Shown: positions 1-4,731 of the stretch, one piece after another
Numbering within the stretch: the stretch's first letter is position 1
How the letters are laid out: every line of letters begins with the position of its first letter
Assembly: GCA_030837265.1 (NCBI GenBank)
Contig: JAUPKV010000462.1
Coordinates: 1 to 6,112, forward strand
Length of the DNA stretch: 6,112 nt
From: Methanobacteriota archaeon
GTDB taxonomy: Archaea; Halobacteriota; Methanosarcinia; Methanosarcinales; Methanosarcinaceae
Reading direction: 5' to 3'
Program-made: the position numbers and the translations under genes
Notes under the pieces: generated by a model
The model's database searches: none
Told to the model about the DNA's origin: nothing
What the model saw: the letters and a program-made list of their open reading frames with translations, nothing else

Positions 1-270
1 GAGTCATCGACACAGTCATCAGAGCTGGTTGAATCATCGACACAGTCATCAGTGCTGGTTGAGTCATCAACACAGTCATCAGTGCTGGTTGATTCATCAA
101 CACAGTCATCAGTGCTGGTTGAGTCATCAACACAGTCATCAGTGCTGGTTGAGTCATCGACACAGTCATCAGTGCTGGTTGAATCATCTACACAGTCATC
201 AGTGCTGGTTGAATCATCTACACAGTCATCAGTGCTGGTTGAATCATCTACACAGCCATCTTCAGCGATT
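1..270 (-). repeat. 30-bp tandem repeat encoding STSTDDCVDD
   Basis: There are nine consecutive 30-bp units starting at 1, 31, 61, 91, 121, 151, 181, 211 and 241. Units 1-8 are nearly identical; the ninth (241-270) is degenerate and encodes SIAEDGCVDD. Differences among units 1-8 fall mainly at two wobble positions (third base of an Asp codon and of the Val codon), so they are mostly silent. The exceptions are one Asp to Glu change in the unit at 91 and one Thr to Ser change in the unit at 1. The array may continue beyond the left edge. Confidence 0.95.
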
Positions 271-686
271 GAATCGTCACTGTCACTTACGCAAATTGTG
301 TCGTTCTGAATACATTCAGTTGCATTCTGAATACACTCGGTGTCGTTCTGAATACATTCGGACACGCTACTTTCTTCAGAGCTACAGTCGCTAGCATCAT
401 CATCATAGCTACTGGCGCAAACAGTGTCATTCTGAATACAAACAGTGTCGTTTTGAATACTTCCATTTGTGCAACTTTCATCTGAGCTACTGTCGTTGAC
501 AATGTTATCGCAACTACTGTCGCTGACAGTGTTGTCCTGAACACTATTGCCGCTAGCACTTCCCATTAATGCTGTTTTTATTCCTGCATTACTGCATGCT
601 GCTGCCGCTGTTAACGATACTACTAAAAAAACTGACATTAAAACAATTAGTGTTTTTATTCTTCTATCAGATGGTTGTTTCAACAT
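1..686 (-). CDS. Secreted acidic Cys/Asp/Ser/Thr-rich tandem-repeat protein, C-terminus outside window
   Basis: This reading frame is open from the ATG at 686 down to the left edge (228 complete codons), so the C-terminus is not seen. Residues 1-31 look like a signal peptide: a basic start (K3, R8, R9, K11), a hydrophobic core at about 12-25, then TAAAAC ending at C31. Cleavage could be by signal peptidase I, or C31 could be an imperfect lipobox cysteine. The mature part is acidic and low in complexity. Residues 76-89 and 111-131 carry a 7-residue repeat, consensus CIQNDT[VE]; residues 149-228 are eight copies of STSTDDCVDD, preceded by a degenerate copy (139-148). N-X-S/T sequons occur at N64, N74, N79, N86, N114, N121 and N128, so an N-glycosylated cell-surface protein is likely. 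The start is the second of two nearby ATGs: the one at 690 meets a stop after seven codons, while this one has GGAG 8 nt upstream. No function is recognised; disulfide cross-linking or metal/Ca binding are possibilities. Frames open on the other strand arise because the repeat unit is a multiple of three bases. Confidence 0.85.
   Translation of the reverse strand, partial: MLKQPSDRRIKTLIVLMSVFLVVSLTAAAACSNAGIKTALMGSASGNSVQDNTVSDSSCDNIVNDSSSDESCTNGSIQNDTVCIQNDTVCASSYDDDASDCSSEESSVSECIQNDTECIQNATECIQNDTICVSDSDDSIAEDGCVDDSTSTDDCVDDSTSTDDCVDDSTSTDDCVDDSTSTDDCVDDSTSTDDCVDESTSTDDCVDDSTSTDDCVDDSTSSDDCVDD
294..461 (-). repeat. 21-bp (7-residue) repeats encoding CIQNDT[VE]
   Basis: Two clusters of 21-bp units lie within the repeat protein: two units at 420-461 (residues 76-89) and three at 294-356 (residues 111-131). 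They are separated by a Ser/Asp/Glu-rich spacer that contains a short run of three Asp residues. All five encode IQN-[DA]-T, which forms an Asn-X-Thr glycosylation sequon, and each unit is followed by a Cys after one further residue. This period differs from the 10-residue period of the neighbouring array, so the protein was built by two separate expansions. Confidence 0.9.
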
Positions 687-694
687 TCATATAA

Positions 695-700
695 CTCCTT
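695..700 (-). promoter_or_regulatory. Ribosome binding site of the repeat protein
   Basis: On the minus strand AAGGAG lies 8 nt upstream of the ATG at 686. Together with the early stop in the frame of the ATG at 690, it decides the start codon. Confidence 0.7.
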
Positions 701-772
701 TTAGTTACTTTAAATAATTAAGATAGGGGTCTTCGTTTGTCGATTTGTTCCAACGACAGATGCTCGAGAAAT

Positions 773-800
773 TACCACAATGAGTTTACCACAATGAGTT
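773..800. repeat. Perfect 14-bp tandem duplication TACCACAATGAGTT
   Basis: The 14-mer TACCACAATGAGTT occurs at 773-786 and again immediately at 787-800 without mismatch. It lies about 90-115 bp upstream of the repeat-protein start codon and next to a minus-strand AATATAA string (799-805) that could be a TATA element. A pair of protein-binding sites or a slippage duplication are both possible. Confidence 0.8.
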
Positions 801-808
801 ATATTGTG
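790..808. promoter_or_regulatory. Candidate operator: inverted repeat CACAAT-N7-ATTGTG
   Basis: CACAAT (790-795) is matched by its exact reverse complement ATTGTG (803-808) across a 7-nt spacer. The left arm belongs to the second copy of the 14-bp duplication, and the first copy repeats the same arm at 776-781. A dyad of this size beside a possible TATA element is typical of a dimeric transcription factor site. The function is inferred only, and six-base arms can occur by chance in AT-rich DNA. Confidence 0.35.
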
Positions 809-1201
809 TTCATTCTTGTTGACTTTCTACGAATAGACGTTCTGGAATTAATCAGTTAAAATATAAACTTACTTTTCAAGAAATAAAAAAATCATTTATA
901 ATTAGTTGGACAAGAACCTTGATTATAACTTTAAATTCAAAAAGAAGCTTTATAAATCTCCATAAAATTTTTATATTTTTTTACATTTACAAAGTGATTT
1001 TCAAAATACTCAGTCCATATTTCCTATTTATAGAAATCATCAAATAAAAAATTAAATTTAAATTTTTCCATTTTTAGTTTGAAACGATAGGTTTACTGTA
1101 AAACATTCCGTACAGATTAAGTAAAAAGCACAAATTAGCAAAATTCTTTTTTAGATTCAGAGGTTATTTTTTTATCAGTTTCTACTATATAGTGAGAACG
1201 G

Positions 1202-1942
1202 ATGCGCGAGAAAAATAGCAGTTCAATCAGTAATTCAATCGGAATGTCATTAATTCTTATTCCGGCAGGCGAGTTTGAAATGGGCTCTCCGTCCCGCGAA
1301 AAACGTAGAAAACTGTGGGAAAGCCCTGTACACCGGGTGACCATTAAAAAACCTTTCTACTTTGGCAGATATCCGGTTACACAGGAGCAATGGCAAAAAA
1401 TTATGGGGAATAATCCTTCATTCTTTAAAGGTGACCAGCTACCTGTTGAAAATATTTCATGGATTGAGGCCCAGGCTTTTCTCCAAAAACTTAATGCCCT
1501 CGAAAAAGCTGATGAGACTTATTGCCTCTACCGGCTCCCAACAGAAGCCGAATGGGAGTATGCAGCAAGGGCCGGAACTGCAACCAGTTACTTTTTTGGA
1601 GACGACGAATCTAAACTTAAGGAGTATACCTGGTTTCTTGGAGATTCCGGACTTGAAACCCATCCCGTCGGGCTTAAGAAGCCCAGTCCCTGGGGACTTT
1701 ACGACATCTACGGAAATGTTGGAGAATGGGTTCAAGATGAGTACCATATAAGTTACAAAGGCGCTCCGACAGACGGCAGAGCCTGGGAAAATCCCTTTCC
1801 TAATGTATCTGTGCCCGTAAGAATCCGAAAAGGTGGAGGATGGAACGGAAACGCAGGCAGTTGCAGGTCAGCCGAAAGGCTTTTTGCAGCACAGGACAAG
1901 AGGCTTAACAGTCTGGGGTTCAGAGTCGTAAGAGAAACATGA
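1202..1942 (+). CDS. FGE-sulfatase (SUMF1-fold) domain protein, not a canonical formylglycine-generating enzyme
   Basis: This 246-residue protein is almost exactly one FGE-sulfatase domain (Pfam PF03781). Visible landmarks are the opening GMSLILIPAGEFEMGSP (residues 14-30), SPVHRVTIKKPFYFGRYPVTQEQW (41-64, shown by the VT-QEQW segment), RLPTEAEWEYAARAGT (111-126), GLYDIYGNVGEWVQDE (165-180) and the closing GGGW...CRSAER...GFRVV (211-243). True FGEs use two cysteines, at W+2 and W+7 of the GGSW motif. Here W214 is followed by Gly216 at W+2 and Cys221 at W+7, so the first active-site cysteine is absent and formylglycine synthesis is unlikely. Related domains serve other reactions or binding roles, so the specific role is unknown. 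There is no signal peptide or membrane segment, suggesting a cytoplasmic protein. The start is the only ATG after an in-frame TGA at 1193, although no clear Shine-Dalgarno precedes it. No sulfatase gene is visible nearby. Confidence 0.88.
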   Translation: MREKNSSSISNSIGMSLILIPAGEFEMGSPSREKRRKLWESPVHRVTIKKPFYFGRYPVTQEQWQKIMGNNPSFFKGDQLPVENISWIEAQAFLQKLNALEKADETYCLYRLPTEAEWEYAARAGTATSYFFGDDESKLKEYTWFLGDSGLETHPVGLKKPSPWGLYDIYGNVGEWVQDEYHISYKGAPTDGRAWENPFPNVSVPVRIRKGGGWNGNAGSCRSAERLFAAQDKRLNSLGFRVVRET

Positions 1943-2051
1943 TCATGTGCAAAAATAGTCCTTTTCGGAGACTCTTTGCTTCATCCATTCTGCTTTGTAA
2001 AAAGGTTTACTGTCCATATTTCCAATCAGGAACGGCCCTTTTTGAATGATT

Positions 2052-2575
2052 TCACGACAGGTTAAGTTCTTAAATTTCTTCGTGCATATTCTGACAAAGT
2101 TATTTGAGAGTCATGGGTTTTTTACCGTATTTCGAACCATATTTCGGAAACTCGGCAACCAGCTCAGGGAGAACTTCAGAAACAGTCGCATCACAGTCAT
2201 AGAGATTTTTGATTCTATAAGGTTCTCAAGCAGAGTGCCCCATTTGCCTTTACTTGACCCAACTGAGAAGAGCACAAGCACAGTGTAATCCCCTGGCCTT
2301 GCCCCGCTGATTGTAAGGCCATGATTTAAAGATTTATGGCAATTGCAGCCCACAATTACCATATCATCCGCACCTATGGCACCCTGGCAAACTGTCCTGT
2401 TCGAAGTTGAGGAAACTCCAAGTACGTAGAAAGTAAAATCCGCTCCGAAAATGCGCGCAGCATTGCTTTCTGACTTACCCGGAGGAACTATATGTTCAAG
2501 CCAGTATCCAAGTTCAACAGTTGAAATGCCGATGTCGGCACACATTATGTTCTCACCGAAAAACTTGAGGAATTT
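2052..2575 (-). pseudogene. Decayed Orn/Lys/Arg decarboxylase (group III PLP-dependent) remnant
   Basis: The minus strand encodes two separated pieces of an Orn/Lys/Arg decarboxylase. The first (about 2569-2296) reads KFFGENIMCADIG, then STVELGYWLEH, AARIFGAD, STSNR and NCHKSLNH, matching the start of the PLP-binding major domain. It then joins at about 2290-2297 to the C-terminal part (DYTVLVLFSVG, KWGTLLENL). Everything between is missing, including the PLP-lysine region, as are the N-terminal residues before FFGEN. Near 2205-2216, at an AAAAA run, the frame shifts by one base and the tail continues as NLYDCDATVSEVLPELVAEF, then PMTLK. That is followed by a TAA where a Glu codon is expected, then LCQNMHEEI, a second TAA and ELNLS. 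A 5' truncation, internal deletion, frameshift and two nonsense codons rule out activity. The intact family makes polyamines such as putrescine, cadaverine or agmatine. It is convergent with the gene ending at 1942 and divergent from the DUF2284 gene. Confidence 0.82.
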
Positions 2576-2582
2576 GAGAATA

Positions 2583-2594
2583 ATTAAATAATAT
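2583..2594 (+). promoter_or_regulatory. Possible TATA element for the DUF2284 gene
   Basis: ATTAAATAATAT lies about 70 bp before the TTG start, which would leave a leader of roughly 45 nt containing the ribosome binding site. The string is AT-only in an AT-rich stretch, so this is a weak call. Confidence 0.3.
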
Positions 2595-2650
2595 CCTATC
2601 CTCGAATAAACATGTTTAAGAAAAGAAGTAAGCGAATAAAGAAAACATTT

Positions 2651-2657
2651 GGAAGGA
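2651..2657 (+). promoter_or_regulatory. Ribosome binding site that decides a TTG start
   Basis: GGAAGGA lies 6 nt before the TTG at 2664. A second in-frame TTG at 2649 overlaps this purine block and has nothing comparable upstream, so 2664 is preferred. No ATG is available in frame until deep inside the protein. Confidence 0.5.
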
Positions 2658-2663
2658 ATATAT

Positions 2664-3299
2664 TTGCCATCAAAGGAAACAAAACCTGAGGAGTTTGATT
2701 TCCTCATAAAAGAAGCCCTTGAACTGGAAGCAATAGACGCAAAAATAATCCCCACTTATAAGGTCTTTGTAGAAAAAAGAGTTGTTTTAAAATGTCGGGG
2801 TTGCATCGGATATGGAAAAAAACTTACCTGCCCGCCTTATGTGCCCACTGTTGACGAGTTTAGGGAGATATTAAAGGAATATAAATATGCTCTGCTTGTT
2901 AAGTTCAGGTCCCCTGCAGTTGCGGATGAGGAAGTTGCAAAAGCCCCCTATAAAACCTGGCTTGACCCTGCTGAGCCACAAGAGACTCGGGAAAAGGCAG
3001 CAAAGTTCTGGTCGGATTACTTTGACTACAGCAAAATAATGGCGTCCGCAATGCTTGAGCTTGAAAAAGCGGCTTTTAATGCAGGGTATACCTTTGCAGT
3101 TGCATTTGTGAACGGCTCATGCAGGCTTTGCGAAAAATGCAATGTGGAAAAAGGCATCTGTATCCATTCTAATATGGCAAGGATCCCGGAACATGCAGTA
3201 GGAATCAATATGAAGAAGACGGCTGCTGAATCGGATATGGCCATAGAATTCCCAATTAAAAGGCAGCCTGAACCTATGGCTATCCTGTTGATCGACTGA
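2664..3299 (+). CDS. DUF2284 predicted metal-binding (Fe-S-type cysteine) protein
   Basis: This 211-residue protein (216 if it starts at the TTG at 2649) matches the DUF2284 family (Pfam PF10050), small cysteine-rich proteins frequent in methanogens and anaerobes and annotated as predicted metal-binding. An N-terminal cluster C44-x2-C47-x8-C56 is followed by PPYVPT, the CPPY hallmark of the family. A second cluster is C153-x2-C156-x2-C159-x6-C166, the ferredoxin-like GSCRLCEKC element followed by the conserved HAVGIN segment. Seven well-placed cysteines suggest an iron-sulfur cluster, but the metal and reaction have not been established from this sequence. No signal peptide or transmembrane segment is seen. 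The frame is bounded upstream by a TAA at 2637 and is undamaged, in contrast with the broken genes on either side. It stands alone on its strand with its own leader and probable terminator downstream. The start codon is the least certain point. Confidence 0.88.
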   Translation: MPSKETKPEEFDFLIKEALELEAIDAKIIPTYKVFVEKRVVLKCRGCIGYGKKLTCPPYVPTVDEFREILKEYKYALLVKFRSPAVADEEVAKAPYKTWLDPAEPQETREKAAKFWSDYFDYSKIMASAMLELEKAAFNAGYTFAVAFVNGSCRLCEKCNVEKGICIHSNMARIPEHAVGINMKKTAAESDMAIEFPIKRQPEPMAILLID

Positions 3300-3425
3300 A
3301 GCTATTAGTCTGAACTGTTCTATAGGCATTAATCGCTGAATTCCTCACTGAATATTTATTGCCTTAAGCATCAGTTCTTATAAAAAAATGGTGGTGTTAC
3401 ACAGGTTGGCAAATCTTAAAGATAC

Positions 3426-3459
3426 GGAGCCTAACAAAAATGGCTCTAAGTTTTATTTT
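3426..3459 (+). terminator. Weak hairpin and T-rich tract downstream of the DUF2284 gene
   Basis: GAGCC (3427-3431) pairs with GGCTC (3442-3446) across a 10-nt loop, followed by TTTTATTTT at 3451-3459. It lies about 130 bp after the stop codon. Archaeal termination depends mainly on the U-rich tract, so the T run matters more than the short stem. Confidence 0.35.
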
Positions 3460-3497
3460 AAAAAAATAGTTATCAGAATTTATATTTCTACTTTCTG

Positions 3498-3527
3498 GTG
3501 AGCGATTTTTGTGTTCACTTTTTCTTT
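3498..3527 (+). terminator. Hairpin followed by a T tract, probable plus-strand terminator
   Basis: GTGAGC (3498-3503) pairs with GTTCAC (3513-3518), six pairs with one G-T wobble and a 9-nt loop. TTTTTCTTT follows immediately (3519-3527). This is the best terminator-like structure in the window, though it is about 200 bp beyond the DUF2284 stop and may be a second or backup terminator. Confidence 0.45.
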
Positions 3528-3634
3528 CGTATGTCTGATGCTGACGCTTTTTGCGGCTATTTTAATCGAGCACTGAGATTTTGGAAAGCCTGGGATTTTA
3601 CCTGCTCGGCTCCGTAGATTAAGGACTTGCATGG

Positions 3635-4590
3635 TTACGGATTCCCGCTAAATACATACGTGGTGCCGACAGTATTTAGCATGAACTGCTCAGGCATCTC
3701 CCCGCAAACTTGTTTATCGCTTTCCAGCCTGTACAATGCATGGGCACGATATGGTCAGGCTTAATCTTCTTCATTTCATCAATTGTTGGCTGGATTATAG
3801 GCTCAAAAATCCTGCCTGTCAGGTGGAAGCCTCCAAGGACTGCATGGACCTGATCCGTGCCTGTAATTTTCTTTGCGTACTCGATCGTATTGATAATTCC
3901 TGCATGAGCACAGCCGCTGATAACTATAAGCCCTTTGCCTTTCACCTTTATTATCAGCCCCTGGTCGTCCCGGAAAGGATCGATAACCCATTTTCCATCG
4001 ATTCTTGCTTCAGCCCACGGGAATCCTTTTTCAAATGCTGTCTTGCGTTCCACTTCTCCTGTAGTGTAAATAAGGCCGCCTGCAATAGGGCAGGCTTTTT
4101 CGGACTTTAAGGGAGCGGCCCCTGCTTATTTCAGGATACATTCATCAAGGGCAGGCATTGCGACAGGACCGACTGCGGGAATATTAAATCGGCGCTCGAG
4201 AAAGGCGTTGTGATGGAGGAAGACCGGAATTCCGTTCTCTCGTTTTTTACTTAACGATTTCAAGAGCCCGACAAGCCCGAGAAAATGGTCCGGATGCCCG
4301 TGGCTAAGGGCAATAGCTTCAATTTTGCCAAGATCAGCCTTTAAAACCTCCGCATTACTAAAAAGAGAGGCTGAAGTAACTGCTGTGTCCATAAGCACGA
4401 CGTGTTCCTCATTCTCTGCATAGACTTTGATTAAGCACGAAAACCCGTGTTCGGCGAAGAGAATTTGAGGAAATAGTACCTGCGGCCTTCTGCATATGTC
4501 GGTGCTTTCCGTTACTAACAGGTCTGTGTAGTTATCCATTAGGATTGTTATTTCCAGCTTGTCAGCATCGCGAATATTAAGTTCATTCAT
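3635..4590 (-). pseudogene. Broken metallo-beta-lactamase-fold hydrolase (COG1237 type)
   Basis: The composite reading of about 318 residues is a metallo-beta-lactamase-fold protein of the COG1237 type, often annotated as a 7,8-dihydropterin-6-methyl-4-(beta-D-ribofuranosyl)-aminobenzene-5'-phosphate synthase, a name rarely tested. The first 154 residues include the zinc motif SHGHPDH (H97, H99, D101, H102). A TAA at 4128-4126 then interrupts the frame, and homology resumes at once in the same frame (AGAAPLKSEKACPIAGGLIY). It continues through further likely ligands SGCAHAG (H229), GGFH (H256) and VPMHCTGW (H285). Near 3700-3703, in a four-G run of the minus strand, one base appears lost: the frame as read ends at 3676, but the next frame gives EMPEQFMLNTVGTTYVFSG and stops at 3635, the expected family tail. 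The codon is TAA, so pyrrolysine (TAG) readthrough does not explain it. Promoter and ribosome binding site remain. Two simple lesions suggest recent loss, or sequencing error. Confidence 0.82.
3647..3680. repeat. 9-bp perfect inverted repeat GCTAAATAC/GTATTTAGC
   Basis: GCTAAATAC (3647-3655) and GTATTTAGC (3672-3680) are exact reverse complements around a 16-nt loop, inside the frameshifted tail of the metallo-beta-lactamase pseudogene. In minus-strand RNA it could form a stem close to the stop codon. No T run follows, and a 9-bp match at this spacing somewhere in 6 kb can arise by chance. Confidence 0.5.
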
Positions 4591-4593
4591 GTA

Positions 4594-4600
4594 ATCACCT
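4594..4600 (-). promoter_or_regulatory. Ribosome binding site of the metallo-beta-lactamase pseudogene
   Basis: AGGTGAT on the minus strand lies 3 nt before the ATG at 4590, with its GGTG core about 5 nt away. It is complementary to the archaeal 16S rRNA 3' end (the AGGAGGTGAT type). It fixes the start of this gene although the coding sequence is broken. Confidence 0.7.
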
Positions 4601-4638
4601 GGTTTTACTGGAGTGGATTTACCTTGAGTATAAGTGTA

Positions 4639-4646
4639 TTATATAA
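4639..4646 (-). promoter_or_regulatory. TATA box of the metallo-beta-lactamase pseudogene
   Basis: TTATATAA, in the minus-strand context GTTATATAAT, lies about 50 bp upstream of the ATG at 4590. With the usual archaeal spacing of about 25 bp, transcription would begin near 4615 and give a short leader that includes the AGGTGAT site. Its presence in the 141-bp gap suggests this gene has its own promoter and does not depend on the amine oxidase gene upstream. Confidence 0.6.
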
Positions 4647-4731
4647 CTGATCTTATCTGAGTCCACGTCTGCTTAAAATTATGACTATGTCCGATTAGCC
4701 GGTTGCTCTACAGAGTCATGGTTGCCACTAT

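Larger units (their letters stand above)
687..1201. other. AT-rich divergent intergenic region
   Basis: About 515 bp separate the divergently oriented repeat-protein gene and FGE-sulfatase-domain gene, with no convincing open frame on either strand. The part from about 820 to 1130 is very AT-rich with long A and T runs, so TATA-like strings occur many times and none can be singled out for the gene at 1202. It also holds a 12-bp AT-only palindrome at 1054-1065. The 14-bp duplication and inverted repeat at 773-808 are listed separately. Promoters for both flanking genes must lie here. Confidence 0.6.
3300..3634. other. Noncoding convergent intergenic region
   Basis: This interval lies between the convergent ends of the DUF2284 gene and the broken metallo-beta-lactamase gene. 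I see no open frame of note and no RNA gene. It contains two hairpins followed by T-rich DNA on the plus strand (3426-3459 and 3498-3527), consistent with transcription ending here. A 5-bp inverted repeat CCGTA/TACGG at 3612-3616 and 3636-3640 spans the end of the minus-strand pseudogene but is not followed by a T run. Confidence 0.6.

Noticed and set aside
1..270. Possible CRISPR array
   Set aside because: Units are directly contiguous with no unique spacers, and they encode a regular peptide in frame with a signal-peptide gene.
29..394. Plus-strand open frames across the repeat array rich in His/Ser/Gln or Ser/Val
   Set aside because: They arise because the 30-bp unit keeps all frames open. 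The minus-strand frame has a signal peptide, a ribosome binding site and silent wobble variation, so it is the coding one.
1135..1344. Minus-strand frame overlapping the FGE-like gene start
   Set aside because: It has no recognisable features and lies antisense to a strongly supported domain.
1013..2023. Short direct repeats flanking the FGE-like gene (GTCCATATTTCC at 1013 and 2012; AGGTTTACTGT at 1089 and 2003)
   Set aside because: Matches of 11-12 bp are expected by chance in 6 kb of AT-rich DNA, their order is not preserved, and there are no inverted ends or transposase.
1965..2050. Terminator between the FGE-like gene and the decarboxylase remnant
   Set aside because: Only a three-base stem near GTCC/GGAGAC and a distant AAAAAGG/CCTTTTT pair are visible; neither is convincing.
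2046..2288. Plus-strand 80-codon open frame
   Set aside because: It lies antisense to the decarboxylase C-terminal remnant, whose minus-strand readings show clear family motifs.
3676..4590. Metallo-beta-lactamase locus as two functional genes (split protein) or with a pyrrolysine codon
   Set aside because: The downstream half has no proper start or spaced ribosome binding site, zinc ligands are divided between halves, the interruption is TAA rather than TAG, and a second lesion damages the tail.
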